From Phenylobacterium sp. (GTDB lineage: Bacteria; Pseudomonadota; Alphaproteobacteria; Caulobacterales; Caulobacteraceae): a DNA stretch of 36,369 nucleotides. The stretch covers positions 1 to 36,369 of the forward strand of contig NZ_JAQGIZ010000242.1 in assembly GCF_028290885.1 (NCBI RefSeq), in the 5' to 3' direction. The notes beneath the pieces are model-generated. The model saw only the letters and a list, made by a program, of their open reading frames with translations. It had not been told where the DNA came from and did no database searches. Made by a program: the position numbers and the translations under genes. Positions 7,738 to 17,452 of the stretch are shown piece by piece. Position 1 is the first letter of the stretch. Every line of letters starts with the position of its first letter.

Positions 7738-8622
7738 TCAGATCACGCCCGCGTCCCGCATGGCGGCCAGGACTTCGGTGCGCGAGACCTCGGAGGCCGG
7801 CACGATCGGCAGGCGCACGTCTTCAGCGCAGAGACGGAGGTGGGCCAGGGCGAACTTGGTCGGCGACGGCGAGGCGTCGGTGAACAGCGCCTTGTGCAGC
7901 CGGATCAGCCGGTCCTGGCCATAGAGGGCGTCGGGCCAGCGTCCCGCCATCACGGCGTTGTAGAAGGCCGCGCACGGCTCGGGCGCGACGTTGGCGGTGA
8001 CCGAGATGCAGCCGTGGCCGCCGTGCGCCATGTAGCCCAGCGCGGTGGGGTCGTCGCCGGACAGCATGGTCCAGTCCTCGCCGCACATCAGCCGCTGGAA
8101 GCTGGCGCGCGTCATGTCGCCGGTGGCGTCCTTGACGCCGACGATGTTGGGCAGCCTGGAGAGCCGGGCCAGGGTCTCGTTGGAGATGTCGACGCTGGTC
8201 CGCGACGGTACGTTGTAGACCACTACCGGCAGTTGCACGGCCTCGCTGATCGCCGCGTAGTGCGCGTAGAGGCCCTCCTGGCTCGGGCGGTTGTAATAGG
8301 GCGTCACCACCAGGGCGGCGTCGGCGCCGACGGTCTTGGCGTGCCGCACCAGCTCGACGGCCTCGTCGGTGGCGTTGGAGCCGGCGCCGGCGATCACCGG
8401 CACGCGGCCGGCGGCGGTCGCCACACAGAGCTCCACCACCCGGCGGTGCTCGTCGTGGCTGAGTGTCGCGGTCTCGCCGGTGGTGCCGACGGGGACGAGG
8501 CCATGGACGCCGCCCGCGATCTGCCGCTCGACCAGGCGCACGAAGGCGTCCTCGTCTACTGCGCCGTCGCGGAAGGGCGTCACGAGCGCTGGAAGCACGC
8601 CCTTGAACAAAGGCTCAGACAT
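7738..8622 (-). CDS. dapA: 4-hydroxy-tetrahydrodipicolinate synthase
   Basis: The protein has 294 aa, the usual length. It condenses pyruvate with aspartate semialdehyde in the lysine/diaminopimelate pathway. [10 protein letters not shown] (residues 41-50) is the family signature, Tyr136 ([10 protein letters not shown]) is the proton relay, and Lys164 (VGVKDATGD) forms the Schiff base. The ATG at 8622 lies where the conserved N-terminus begins; in-frame coding-looking sequence upstream is antisense to the transglycosylase gene. No strong SD precedes the start. A hairpin-forming inverted repeat (8646-8663) begins 23 bases upstream and may lie in the leader. Confidence 0.96.
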   Translation of the reverse strand: MSEPLFKGVLPALVTPFRDGAVDEDAFVRLVERQIAGGVHGLVPVGTTGETATLSHDEHRRVVELCVATAAGRVPVIAGAGSNATDEAVELVRHAKTVGADAALVVTPYYNRPSQEGLYAHYAAISEAVQLPVVVYNVPSRTSVDISNETLARLSRLPNIVGVKDATGDMTRASFQRLMCGEDWTMLSGDDPTALGYMAHGGHGCISVTANVAPEPCAAFYNAVMAGRWPDALYGQDRLIRLHKALFTDASPSPTKFALAHLRLCAEDVRLPIVPASEVSRTEVLAAMRDAGVI

Positions 8623-8645
8623 ATTCGTGCAAATTGCCGTGATTG

Positions 8646-8663
8646 GACGCTTGTTGAAGCGTC
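8646..8663. promoter_or_regulatory. Inverted repeat in the dapA / transglycosylase spacer
   Basis: GACGCTT-GTTG-AAGCGTC is a perfect 7-bp inverted repeat with a 4-base loop, 24 bases upstream of dapA. It could be an operator serving either divergent gene or a hairpin in the dapA leader. No regulator can be assigned from the sequence. Confidence 0.35.
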
Positions 8664-8748
8664 GTTCAGATTCGCCGCGACAATATGGTGGGGTGGGTAT
8701 CCCCCGCAATGTCCTATTGATTCGGCTCGAATTTCGTTGGGGCGTCCG

Positions 8749-10866
8749 TTGCATTCGATCGCACGAAAAGCCTTCCTGATCGCCGGGGTCGCCGTAATGG
8801 CGAGCGTGGCCGCGCGCGCGCAGCCCGCCGATCCCCTGGGCGACCTGCTGGCGAGCGTCACCAAGTCCGCGCCGCTGGACACGCCGGCGCCGCCGCACGC
8901 CATCTCGCATGCCCTGTCCGACCGCGACGTCACCCTGTTCCGCCAGGCGATCGAGGCCGCCAAGCGGGCCAATGTGAACGAGGCGCGCACGGCGATCGCG
9001 GAGATGATCGACCCGCTCGCCCGCAAGACCGCCACCTGGGTGCTGGTGGACTGCAACGCCGACTCCCTGGGCTTCTTCGAGGCGGACAACGCCCGGCGCG
9101 AGCTCGCCGGCTGGCCGCGCGCCGGCCGCCGCCAGGCCGCCGCCGAGCGCCTGCTGGAAACCTCCGGCAAGACCCCGCAGCAGACGCTGGACTGGTTCGC
9201 CGGCGCCGAGCCCGCCACCGCCCAAGGCGCCATGGCGCTGGCCTCGGCCTACCGCGGCCTCGGCCGGCCCGCCGAGGCGGCCGCGCTCATCAGGCATTGG
9301 TGGCGCGACAAGAGTTTCGAGGCCGACGCCCAGCGCACCATGCTGGCGCGGTTCAGCGACGTGCTGACCATGGACGACCACGCGCGGCGCGCCGACATCC
9401 TGCTCTATGGCTCGCAGGGCCCCGCGGCGCGCGAGATGATCGCGCTGCTGCCCGCCGACCAGCAGGACGCCGCCAGGGCGCGCCTGGCGTTGCGCGCCGA
9501 GGCCCGCGACGCCAACGAGCTGCTGGCCGCCCTCCCCCCCACGGTCGCCCAGACGCCGGGCGTGGCCTTCGAGCGGGCGGCCTACCTGCGGCGCAAGGGC
9601 CTGGACACCCTGGCGCTCGGCCAGGTGCAGAACTTCCCCAAGGAGGTCGCCACCGCCGACCAGGGGGACCGCGTGTGGGACGAACGGCGCCATCTGGTGC
9701 TGGCCGCGTTGCGCGCGGGCGATTCGAAGAGCGCTTACGCCGCGGCGGCCGACAGCGGCCTGACCACGGGCTCCGACGCCGCGGACGCCGAATTCTCCGC
9801 CGGCTGGATCGCGCTCACCAAGCTGAACGATCCGGCCAAGGCCGCGACCCATTTCGCCGCCCTGGAGCGGATCGGCACCTCGCCGGTCACCCGGGGCCGC
9901 GCGCTCTACTGGCAGGGCCGCGCGGCCGCCGCCCGCGGCGACAAGGCCGCCAGCGCCGAGTTCTACGGACGCGCCGCCCAGTACTACACGAGCTTCTACG
10001 GCATGCTGGCCGCCGAGAAGCTGGGCCAGCGGCTGACCCTGCCGGGCGACCCGGTCATCACGCCGCAGGCCCGCGTGACCTTCGAGGGCCGCGAGCCGGT
10101 GCAGGCGACGCGGCTCTTGTTCGACTACGGCCCGCGCGAGCTCTTCCGGGCGTTCGTGCTCAACCTCGACGACACCCTGCCGACAGTCGAAGACGAGGCG
10201 CAGCTCGTCGACCTGGCGCGCAACTACGGCGAGATGGACACCTCCATGAAGGCCGCGCGCGCCGCGGCGCAACGGGGCTTCATCCTGCCGCAGCGGGCCT
10301 ATCCGATGCGCAATCTGCCCGAAGGCGGCGGGGCCGCCGAACCGGCGCTGGTGCTGGGCATCACCCGCCAGGAGAGCGGCTTCGACCCCAACGTCCGCTC
10401 CGGCGCCGGCGCACGGGGCATGATGCAGCTGATGCCGTCCACCGCGGCGATCCTCGCACGGCGGATCGGGATCAGCTATTCGCCGGGCAAGCTCGACGAG
10501 CCGGACTACAACATGCGCCTCGGATCGACCTACCTCGGCCAGCTGGTGACCCAGTTCTCCGGCTCTTACGTGATGGCCGCGGCGGGCTACAACGCCGGCC
10601 CCGGGCGGCCGACCCAGTGGACCTCGTTCTGCGGCGACCCGCGTGGTGGTTCAACCGACCCGGTCGACTTCATCGAATGCATCCCGTTCTCGGAGACCCG
10701 CAACTACGTCATGCGGGTGATGGAGAACATGCAGGTCTACCGCGCCAAGCTGAACGGCGGCTCCGCCCCGATCACGCTCTCGGCCGACCTGAAGCGCGGG
10801 GCCTACGGCTATCCGGCCGCGCAGATGCCGGCGGTGGCGCAGGCGGGAAGCCCGTCGGGGCGGTGA
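8749..10866 (+). CDS. Soluble lytic murein transglycosylase (Slt70-like)
   Basis: The protein has 705 aa from a TTG at 8749. This start is preferred over the ATG at 8797 because it gives a full signal peptide (basic SIARKAF, hydrophobic [12 protein letters not shown], cleavage after ARA). Residues about 60-480 are an alpha-helical superhelix of the Slt70 U/L type. The C-terminal SLT domain has the catalytic Glu542 in [10 protein letters not shown], then [13 protein letters not shown] and [11 protein letters not shown]. It cleaves the MurNAc-GlcNAc glycosidic bond in the periplasm, forming 1,6-anhydroMurNAc during wall turnover. It is divergent from dapA, another cell-wall-related gene. The last 40 residues are Pro/Ala-rich. 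Confidence 0.93.
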   Translation: MHSIARKAFLIAGVAVMASVAARAQPADPLGDLLASVTKSAPLDTPAPPHAISHALSDRDVTLFRQAIEAAKRANVNEARTAIAEMIDPLARKTATWVLVDCNADSLGFFEADNARRELAGWPRAGRRQAAAERLLETSGKTPQQTLDWFAGAEPATAQGAMALASAYRGLGRPAEAAALIRHWWRDKSFEADAQRTMLARFSDVLTMDDHARRADILLYGSQGPAAREMIALLPADQQDAARARLALRAEARDANELLAALPPTVAQTPGVAFERAAYLRRKGLDTLALGQVQNFPKEVATADQGDRVWDERRHLVLAALRAGDSKSAYAAAADSGLTTGSDAADAEFSAGWIALTKLNDPAKAATHFAALERIGTSPVTRGRALYWQGRAAAARGDKAASAEFYGRAAQYYTSFYGMLAAEKLGQRLTLPGDPVITPQARVTFEGREPVQATRLLFDYGPRELFRAFVLNLDDTLPTVEDEAQLVDLARNYGEMDTSMKAARAAAQRGFILPQRAYPMRNLPEGGGAAEPALVLGITRQESGFDPNVRSGAGARGMMQLMPSTAAILARRIGISYSPGKLDEPDYNMRLGSTYLGQLVTQFSGSYVMAAAGYNAGPGRPTQWTSFCGDPRGGSTDPVDFIECIPFSETRNYVMRVMENMQVYRAKLNGGSAPITLSADLKRGAYGYPAAQMPAVAQAGSPSGR

Positions 10867-10913
10867 CACGAGAGAAAGGAAGGTAGGGCTCGCGCCGGAC
10901 CTTCAGTTCAGCC

Positions 10914-11546
10914 CTAATCCACCACCAGGCCGTTCAGCAGGCCCTCGAGGGTGACCTGGATAAGTTCGTCGCGGTCGGCCCAGTGGAAATTCGGGCGCGA
11001 GGCGAGCAGCGCCACCACGCCGTGGCAGGACATCCAGAGCGCCTGGGCGGCGGAGTCCGCCGTGCCGGTGCGCAGGCGGCCGGAGGCGGCGATCTCGCGC
11101 ACCACGTCGCGGAAGATCTCATAGCACTGGTCGGGGACGTCGCGGGTGTCCTCGGGCCAGAGGCCGGCCGACACGGGACGGCCGGTATAGACCAGCTGGT
11201 AGGCGTTGGGATGCTCCAGGCCCCAGCGCATATAGGCCTCCAGCATCATCTTCACGCGCACCACCGGGTCCAGCGGCTTGGCGGCGATCTCGCGGTTGCG
11301 CTCCAGCAGCAGCGTCAGGGTCCGCTCACAGATCTCGAGCAGAATGCAGCCCTTGTCCTGGAAGTGCATGTAGAGCGCGGTGGAGGAGACGCCGACCTCA
11401 TCGGCGATCTTGCGGATGGTGGCGCCCTCATAGCCCTCGGCGACGAAGATGCGCTCGGCCGCCTCGAGGATTTCGGCGCGACGGAGGTGGCCGTCGCCCT
11501 TGGCCTTGCGGGCGGATCGGCGAGGGGTAGTGGCTGCGACCGACAA
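10914..11546 (-). CDS. TetR/AcrR family transcriptional regulator
   Basis: The protein is about 210 aa from a TTG at 11546, which has a clear GGAAGG SD six bases upstream. An ATG at 11597 would add 17 residues but has no SD. The N-terminal helix-turn-helix domain reads RRAEILEAAERIFVAEGYEG, then IRKIADEVGVSSTALYMHFQ, typical of TetR. The C-terminal ligand/dimer domain contains MMLEAYMRWGLEHPNAYQLV and a TetR_C-like WMSCHGVVALLASRPNF region. The natural target may be its own promoter: a 9-bp palindrome, TTGTGACAA, lies at 11597-11605. The ligand is unknown. It is divergent from an RNA methyltransferase-like gene. Confidence 0.9.
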   Translation of the reverse strand: MSVAATTPRRSARKAKGDGHLRRAEILEAAERIFVAEGYEGATIRKIADEVGVSSTALYMHFQDKGCILLEICERTLTLLLERNREIAAKPLDPVVRVKMMLEAYMRWGLEHPNAYQLVYTGRPVSAGLWPEDTRDVPDQCYEIFRDVVREIAASGRLRTGTADSAAQALWMSCHGVVALLASRPNFHWADRDELIQVTLEGLLNGLVVD

Positions 11547-11596
11547 GTGCGACCTTCCGCTGTTATCCGTTCGGGTACCGGACGCCAATTCCGCCA

Positions 11597-11605
11597 TTGT
11601 GACAA
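11597..11605. promoter_or_regulatory. Short palindrome, candidate TetR operator
   Basis: TTGTGACAA is symmetric around its central G and lies upstream of the preferred TetR start. The 10-mer GACAAGTGCG occurs at 11601-11610 and again at 11542-11551, flanking the region. This is suggestive of self-regulation but very short. Confidence 0.25.
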
Positions 11606-11703
11606 GTGCGGGTTGCAAATCCGCAACGCGAAACGCGCCTTGCGCGGCTGGCGCTGCGCGGCGCCTCTGGACGAGCAGCCGCGCGACCGCGTAAGCGCGG
11701 ACC

Positions 11704-12648
11704 ATGAGCGCAGCGGACGCCCCCAGGGACCCGAAGGTCGCCGAGACGCCCGGCGTTATGCGGACGCGCGGCTGGGCGGACTATGCGCTGCTGGACTCCG
11801 GCCATGGGCGCAAGCTGGAGCGGTATGGCCGCTTCAGCGTGGTGCGGCCCGAGCCGCAGTGCCTGTGGTCGCCGGCCCTGCCTGCGGAGGTCTGGGACGC
11901 GGCCGACGCGATATTCGATCCCACCGACGAGGAGGACGCCGGGCGCTGGAAGCTGAAGGGACAGCCGCCGGAAGCCTGGCCGCTGGCCTGGGGCGAGGCG
12001 AAGTTCAACGGCCGCTTCACCAGCTTTCGCCACCTGGCCTTCTTCCCGGAGCAGGCGGCGAATTGGGCCTGGCTCGACACGGCGCTGCGCCACGCGGGCA
12101 GCTCTGGAGAAAGGGGCGGGCCCAGGGTGCTGAACCTGTTCGGCTACACCGGCGTGGCGAGCCTGGTGATGGCTGCGGCCGGGGCGGCGGTGACCCACGT
12201 GGACGCCTCCAAACGCGCGGTGGGCTGGGCGCGGGAAAATGCGGAGCTCTCCGGTCTCGCCGATCGGCCGATCCGCTGGATAACCGAGGACGCCCGCAAA
12301 TACGTCCAGCGGGAGGTGCGGCGGGGCTCCAAGTACGAGGGGATCATCCTCGACCCGCCGAAATACGGCCGCGGGCCCGACGGCGAGGTCTGGCGGCTGT
12401 TCGAGAACCTGCCTGAACTTGCCGGCCTATGCGCTGAACTTCTTTCCGAAAACGCCCGGTTCCTGGTGCTGAACGCCTATGCCGAGCGGATCAGCGGGGC
12501 AGCGCTCTCCGGGCTGCTGGCCGACAAGCTGAAGGGGCGCGGCGGGACCATCGAATGGGGCGAGCTGGCGCTGGTGCAGGAGGACGGCGCCCGGGAGATC
12601 GGCATGTCGTTTTACGCGCGTTGGCAGGCAGAGGGGGGGCAGGCATGA
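11704..12648 (+). CDS. Class I SAM-dependent methyltransferase, COG1092/RlmI-like
   Basis: The protein has 314 aa. The SAM-binding motif is RVLNLFGYTGVASLVMAAAG (residues 141-160), followed by THVDASKRAVGWARENA and the catalytic DPPKYG (217-222). This places it with the RlmI/RlmK rRNA methyltransferase group. The Cys-containing FSCS-type motif of the m5C enzyme RlmI is not seen; the equivalent strand reads FLVLNAYAERISG. A 23S C1962 m5C activity should therefore not be assumed. The stop overlaps the start of the next gene in ATGA, implying translational coupling to a second RNA methyltransferase. Confidence 0.85.
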   Translation: MSAADAPRDPKVAETPGVMRTRGWADYALLDSGHGRKLERYGRFSVVRPEPQCLWSPALPAEVWDAADAIFDPTDEEDAGRWKLKGQPPEAWPLAWGEAKFNGRFTSFRHLAFFPEQAANWAWLDTALRHAGSSGERGGPRVLNLFGYTGVASLVMAAAGAAVTHVDASKRAVGWARENAELSGLADRPIRWITEDARKYVQREVRRGSKYEGIILDPPKYGRGPDGEVWRLFENLPELAGLCAELLSENARFLVLNAYAERISGAALSGLLADKLKGRGGTIEWGELALVQEDGAREIGMSFYARWQAEGGQA

Positions 12649-13436
12649 GCAGCCGCACCGTCACCTCGCTGACCAACCCGACGGTGAAGGCGGTCCGCGC
12701 CCTGCACCTGCGCAAGGCGCGCGACGAAACCGGCCTGTTCGTCGCCGAGGGGCTGAAGGCGGTGATCGAGGGGATCGAGACCGGTCACGCGCCGGCGATC
12801 CTGCTGTACGGCGCCGAGGCCGCCGGCCATCCGCTGCTGCAGAAGGCCGTCCAGGCGACCCTGGCGGCGAACGGCGAGGTGATCGAGGTCACCGAAGGCA
12901 TCCTGGCCAAGGTCAGCCGCCGCGATAATCCGCAGGCGGTGGTGGGCGTGTTCGAGCAGGTTTTCCGCCCGCTGGAGGTCATCGAACCGCACGCCGCGCG
13001 CTGCTGGGTCGCGCTGCACCGGGTGCGCGATCCGGGGAACCTGGGGACCATCGTGCGCACCGCCGACGCGGCCGGCTGCGGCGGGGTGATCCTGGTGGGC
13101 GAGTGCTGCGATCCCTATTCGGTGGAGGCGGTGCGGGCGACCATGGGCTCGATCTTCGCCGTGCCGCTGACCCGGGCCACCGAGGCAGAATTCGCCGCCT
13201 GGCGCAACCGCTGGCCGGGCTCGGTCGTGGGGACCCTGCTGTCGGCCGATTGCGACTACCGGCAGGCCGATTACGGCAAACCCACCCTGATCCTGATGGG
13301 CAACGAGCAGCAGGGCCTGCCGCCGGACATGGCCGCCCTGTGCGACGTCAACGTGAAGATCCCCATGCGCGGCCGCGCCGACAGCCTGAACCTGTCGGTG
13401 GCCGCGGGGATCATGATCTATGCTGTGACCGCCTGA
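12645..13436 (+). CDS. TrmH/SpoU family RNA 2'-O-methyltransferase
   Basis: The protein has 263 aa. The N-terminal substrate-binding domain reads SLTNPTVKAVRALHLRKARD and ETGLFVAEGLKAVIEGIETG. The C-terminal SPOUT knot has all three motifs: RDPGNLGTIVRTADAAGCGG (motif 1, with the catalytic Arg), LILMGNEQQGLPPDM (motif 2) and IPMRGRADSLNLSVAAGIMI (motif 3). It transfers a methyl group from SAM to a ribose 2'-OH in rRNA or tRNA; the exact site is not predictable. It starts within the stop of the upstream methyltransferase gene. Confidence 0.93.
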   Translation: MSSRTVTSLTNPTVKAVRALHLRKARDETGLFVAEGLKAVIEGIETGHAPAILLYGAEAAGHPLLQKAVQATLAANGEVIEVTEGILAKVSRRDNPQAVVGVFEQVFRPLEVIEPHAARCWVALHRVRDPGNLGTIVRTADAAGCGGVILVGECCDPYSVEAVRATMGSIFAVPLTRATEAEFAAWRNRWPGSVVGTLLSADCDYRQADYGKPTLILMGNEQQGLPPDMAALCDVNVKIPMRGRADSLNLSVAAGIMIYAVTA

Positions 13437-13487
13437 GGCTTCGCGGCTGGCGCAACGACAGGGCCTGGCCGCCTCCCACTTTTGAAC

Positions 13488-13517
13488 GTCACCCCCGGGC
13501 CTGTCCCCGGGGATGAC
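13488..13517. repeat. Palindromic GTCAYCCCCGGG repeat between convergent genes
   Basis: GTCACCCCCGGG (13488-13499), a six-base loop, then CCCGGGGATGAC (13506-13517). The 12-bp arms differ at one position. Palindromes of this TCATCCCCGGG type are dispersed in many alphaproteobacterial genomes (established knowledge, from memory). It lies between the 3' ends of the SpoU and aminotransferase genes and could limit read-through both ways, although no T-run follows. Confidence 0.6.
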
Positions 13518-13536
13518 TACAAATGATCGGCGATCC

Positions 13537-14745
13537 TTAGGACAGGAACTTGCTGCGGCTCAGGCCGACCGGACCGGGATGCGCGTCGGCGGCCGAGGCC
13601 ACGGCGGGGCTGTCCATCACCTTCTTGAAGGCGACCCTGAACTTGGCCATGTCCTCGGGCGAGCCCACGGAAATGCGCACGGCGTTGGGCCACACCGGCC
13701 AGATGCGGCCGATGTAGACCTTTTCCTTCTGCATGCCGGCGATCACGCCGTGGGCCGGGCGGCCGGTGTCGATCATGAAGCAGTTGGAGACCGAGGTTCC
13801 GATCGGCTTGAAGCCGTTGGCCTTGAGGAAGGCGAGTGTCTCGACGCGGCTGTCGGCGATCCACTTCTTGCGCGTGGGGATCAACTCCTTGTCGGCGAGA
13901 GAGGCGCGCGCCGCGGCGAGCGCGGTCACCGGCATGGCGTTCTGGTAGTAGGGCGTCAGCTTCTCCAGCAGGTCCGGGCGGGCGATGGCCACGCCGCAGC
14001 GGATGCCGGCCATGCCGTAGATCTTGGAGAAAGTGCGCAGGACGATGATGTCCTTGCCCGCCGCCACCTGGTCCAGCACGTGCTGTTCGTCGGACAGGTG
14101 GATGTAGGCTTCGTCCACCAGCAGGATCGACCCCGCCGGCTTGTTCTCCAGGGCCCAGAGGATCTCCTCGCGCGGCGTGATGGTGCCCGTCGGGTTGTTC
14201 GGGTTCACGATGTAGATCAGGCCGGCCTGCGGGTCGGCGGCGATCATCTTCTTGACGTCGTGCGCATAGGTCGGGGTCAGGGCGATCTTGTGCACCGGCG
14301 CCTTGGAGATCTTCGCCGCGGCGGCGGCCGATTCGTAGGACGGGTCGGCCATGACCAGGCTGCGTGACGGCGAGGTGAAGGCGAGCGTGGTGTAGTGCAG
14401 CGGCTCCGAGGAGCCGGCGTAGAAGGCGATGTTCTCGGGCTTAAGGCCGTGCGCGGCGGCATATTCCTTGGTCAGCGCGTCCAGCTCCCCCATGCGGTCG
14501 TAGCGGCCGCCGAGCGGCAGGATCTTGGTGATCGCCTCGCAGGCCGCCTTGCAGGGGCCGAGCGGGTTCTCGTTGGCGTTGATGATCACCGCGTCCGGCG
14601 GCAGCACGCCCATGCTCTGGGAGGCAAGCTTGGCATGGGCCATAGTGGCTTCGCTCACGATGGGCGCGGCGGCGGCTGCGAACGCAGCGACCCGCAGGAA
14701 CGCGCGGCGCGGCATCAGTGATAGGTCAGAGCTGGAGTTGGTCAC
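13537..14745 (-). CDS. Tat-exported PLP-dependent aminotransferase (HisC-like)
   Basis: The protein has 402 aa from a GTG at 14745, with a GAGGAGGG SD 9 bases upstream. Residues 11-38 form a twin-arginine signal: PRRAFLR (Arg13, Arg14), a hydrophobic Ala-rich stretch, and an AHA cleavage site. The mature part is a fold-type I class I/II aminotransferase: INANENPLGPCKAACEAI, NPNNPTG (181-187), LVDEAYI, and the PLP lysine Lys241 in RTFSKIYGMAGIRCG. The ANENPLGP motif resembles histidinol-phosphate aminotransferases. HisC enzymes are cytoplasmic, so an exported member probably acts on another substrate in the periplasm. Tat export fits folding with PLP before transport. It is not next to his genes. 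Confidence 0.87.
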   Translation of the reverse strand: MTNSSSDLSLMPRRAFLRVAAFAAAAAPIVSEATMAHAKLASQSMGVLPPDAVIINANENPLGPCKAACEAITKILPLGGRYDRMGELDALTKEYAAAHGLKPENIAFYAGSSEPLHYTTLAFTSPSRSLVMADPSYESAAAAAKISKAPVHKIALTPTYAHDVKKMIAADPQAGLIYIVNPNNPTGTITPREEILWALENKPAGSILLVDEAYIHLSDEQHVLDQVAAGKDIIVLRTFSKIYGMAGIRCGVAIARPDLLEKLTPYYQNAMPVTALAAARASLADKELIPTRKKWIADSRVETLAFLKANGFKPIGTSVSNCFMIDTGRPAHGVIAGMQKEKVYIGRIWPVWPNAVRISVGSPEDMAKFRVAFKKVMDSPAVASAADAHPGPVGLSRSKFLS

Positions 14746-14942
14746 CGGTAATTACCCTCCTCGAATCGCGGCGGCCGGCGGTTCGGCGTGCGCTCGCGGA
14801 TCAATGCTGGAGGATGGCTGGCCAAGCTTTGCCGACCGCAACCGGAATCCGTCCGCGGGACGGTTGTGGTGGCGCGGTGCATAAGCCGCGCGCAGAAATG
14901 CTGCGCTCAGGTCTGTTTTCGCCACCGGGGGGAGCAGCAGCC

Positions 14943-17408
14943 TCAAGTCCCGCGAGGCTTGGCCCTGGCGGTGGGTTCGGCGCTCGCCGGGTCCTCGGGC
15001 CAGAGGTGCCTGGGGTAGCGGCCGCGCATGTCGGCGCGGACGTCCTTCCAGGAGCCTTTCCAGAAGCCCGGCAAGTCCTTGGTGGTCTGTACCGGGCGGT
15101 GCGCCGGCGACAGCAGCGACAGGGTAAGCGGCGTCCCGGCGACGGTGGGATGCTGGCCCAGGCCATAGACCTCCTGCACGCGGACCTCGACCAGCGGGCC
15201 CGCCTCGGCGCCGTAGTCGATGGCGAAGCTGTTGCCGGTCGGCGCGGTCCAGCGGGCGGGCGCCTCCGCGTCGAGCCTGGGCTGCAGGTCCCAGGGGACC
15301 AGGCTGCGGAGCGCGCCTTCCAAGGCGTCGGGCTTCAGGGCGGCGAGCGAGCGGACGCCGGTCAGCAGGGGCGTGAGCCAGTCGTCGAGCCGGGCCGCGA
15401 GCGCCGCGTCGGAGACGTCGGGCCAGGCGCGATCGCCGGCGCGCAGGAAGGCCAGGCGCTGGCGCAGCGCCATGGCGGCGGGGCCTAAGGGCAAGGCCGC
15501 GACGCCCTCGGCGCGCACGCGCTCGGCAAGCGCGGCGGCGATCAGCGTGGGGTCAGGGTTGTCGTCGACGGTTTCACGGACCGTAAGGCGGCCCAGGCGT
15601 GTGAGGCGTTTGGCGCGCAGCCGTCCTCCCCCGCTTTCCTCCAGCCGGTCCTCGGTCGTGAGCTGGTGGGCAAAGGCGGTGAGGAGCTCGCCCTCCTCGA
15701 TGGGCGCGGCCAGCAGGATGCGGTCACGGCGCTCGCGTCCGCCCAGCTCGGCGACCGCCAGCCAGGCCTCGCGGGCGAGCGCGTCGGTAGGCTCGACGAA
15801 GGCGCCGCGGCCGCTGACCAGCTGGAACTCGCCCTGCGGGCCGCGGGCCCGGGCGATGCGCTCAGGGTAGGCGTAGGCCAGCAGCAGGCCGTCGGACAGC
15901 GGCTCGCCCTTGCCCGCGCGGCCGGTGAGGTTGGCCCAACGCTCGGCCAGCGCCCTGGCGTCGCCGGCGCGGGGGCTGCGGTCGCGGGCGAACGCGTCGA
16001 GGCGGTGGCGCAGGTCGACATCGCGCCCGCCGAGGTTGCGCTCGACGACCAGGGCCGCGATCCGCGCCGCCCGCGGGGCCTGGCCGGTCTCGGCGGCCTT
16101 CAGCACCATGTGTGCGAGCCGTGGCGGCAGCGGGATGTCGGCGAGCGCGCGGCCATGCGGAGTGAGCACGCCATCGTCGCTGAGCGCCTCCAGGCGGACC
16201 AGCAGCGCGCGGGCCTCGGCGAAGGCGGCGGCGGGCGGCGGGTCGAGGAAGGCCAGCGCGCCCGGATCCTTGGCGCCCCAGCGGGCGAGGTCGAGGGCCA
16301 GGCCGGAAAGGTCGGCGTCGAGGATCTCCGGATCCGCAAAAGCCGGCAGGGCGCGCGTCTCGGCCTCGTCCCACAGGCGGTAGCAGACCCCGGGCTCGGT
16401 GCGCCCTGCCCGGCCGCGGCGCTGGTTGGCGGCGGCGCGGCTGACGCGGATGGTGGCGAGCCGGGTCAGCCCGCTGGCCGGGTCGAAGCGCGGCACGCGG
16501 GCCTGGCCGCTGTCGATCACCACGCGAACGCCCTGGATGGTCAGGCTGGTCTCGGCGATGGAGGTGGCCAGCACCACCTTGCGCTTGCCCGGCGGCGGCG
16601 GGGCGATCGCGCGGTCCTGGTCGCGAGGGTCGAGCACGCCATAGAGCGGCGCCACCTCCACCGTGCGATCGCGCAGCCGCTCGCCCAGCCGCTCGACGGT
16701 GCGCAGGATCTCGCCCTGGCCGGGCAGGAAGACCAGCACGCCGCCGGACTGCTCGACGAGCGCGCGGTCGATGGCGCGGACGGCGCGGTCCTCCAGCCGC
16801 AGGCTGTCGTCGCGGCCGAGGTAGTGGGTCGTGACAGGATGGGCGCGGCCGAGGCTCTCGATGACCGGCGAATCGTTGAGCAACCGCGCCACCGCCGCCC
16901 CGTCGATGGTCGCCGACATCACCAGGATTCGCAGGTCCTCGCGCAGCAGGCCCTGGGCGTCGCGGGCCAGCGCCAAACCGAGGTCGGCGTCGAGGCTGCG
17001 CTCGTGGAATTCGTCGAAGATCACGCAGGCGACGCCGGCCAGCTCCGGATCGGCCAGGATCTGCCGGGTGAACACGCCCTCGGTGACCACCTCAATGCGG
17101 GTGGCGGCCGAGACCCTCGACTGCATCCGCACCCGGAAGCCGACGCGCTGGCCCACCGGCTCGCCCAGGGTGGCGGCCATCCGCTCGGCGGCGGCGCGGG
17201 CGGCCAGCCGTCGCGGCTCGAGCACGACGATCCGGCGGCCGGCGACCCAGGGCTCGTCCAGCAGCTCCAGCGGAACCACCGTGGTCTTGCCGGCCCCCGG
17301 CGGGGCGACCAGGACGGCCGCGCTGTGTGTCGACAGCGCCGCCTTCAGCCCCGGAAGGGCCTCCCAAATCGGAAGCTGTGGGATCGGCAGGTCGGGGGGC
17401 GGCGGCAC
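14943..17408 (-). CDS. hrpB: ATP-dependent helicase HrpB
   Basis: The protein has 821 aa, normal for HrpB, starting at a GTG at 17408. DEAH-box helicase motifs in order: Walker A APPGAGKT (35-42), EPRRLAARAAAERMA, DEFHER (132-137), SAT (165-167), then the C-terminal RecA motif QRRGRAGR. The C-terminal HrpB-specific domain contains LPGFWKGSWKDVRADMRGRY and PRHLWPEDP, which separate HrpB from HrpA. It is a putative RNA helicase; its cellular role is poorly defined. It lies 44 bases downstream of the APC transporter gene on the same strand. Confidence 0.94.
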   Translation of the reverse strand: MPPPPDLPIPQLPIWEALPGLKAALSTHSAAVLVAPPGAGKTTVVPLELLDEPWVAGRRIVVLEPRRLAARAAAERMAATLGEPVGQRVGFRVRMQSRVSAATRIEVVTEGVFTRQILADPELAGVACVIFDEFHERSLDADLGLALARDAQGLLREDLRILVMSATIDGAAVARLLNDSPVIESLGRAHPVTTHYLGRDDSLRLEDRAVRAIDRALVEQSGGVLVFLPGQGEILRTVERLGERLRDRTVEVAPLYGVLDPRDQDRAIAPPPPGKRKVVLATSIAETSLTIQGVRVVIDSGQARVPRFDPASGLTRLATIRVSRAAANQRRGRAGRTEPGVCYRLWDEAETRALPAFADPEILDADLSGLALDLARWGAKDPGALAFLDPPPAAAFAEARALLVRLEALSDDGVLTPHGRALADIPLPPRLAHMVLKAAETGQAPRAARIAALVVERNLGGRDVDLRHRLDAFARDRSPRAGDARALAERWANLTGRAGKGEPLSDGLLLAYAYPERIARARGPQGEFQLVSGRGAFVEPTDALAREAWLAVAELGGRERRDRILLAAPIEEGELLTAFAHQLTTEDRLEESGGGRLRAKRLTRLGRLTVRETVDDNPDPTLIAAALAERVRAEGVAALPLGPAAMALRQRLAFLRAGDRAWPDVSDAALAARLDDWLTPLLTGVRSLAALKPDALEGALRSLVPWDLQPRLDAEAPARWTAPTGNSFAIDYGAEAGPLVEVRVQEVYGLGQHPTVAGTPLTLSLLSPAHRPVQTTKDLPGFWKGSWKDVRADMRGRYPRHLWPEDPASAEPTARAKPRGT

Positions 17409-17452
17409 CGGTCCTATATGGCCGACGCCGCCGGCTCAGTCAGCCGCCGCGA

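Noticed and set aside
8623-10272. Upstream extension of the dapA frame
   Set aside because: Antisense to the lytic transglycosylase; the conserved DapA N-terminus begins at 8622.
9297-10886. A 529-codon open frame in another phase of the transglycosylase gene
   Set aside because: Low-complexity Arg/Pro/Gly translation with no domain; the SLT protein in the main frame has the catalytic motif.
14752-14946. Small minus-strand frame in the aminotransferase/hrpB spacer
   Set aside because: No SD, no motif, and it would start within the hrpB gene's end; composition is not coding-like.
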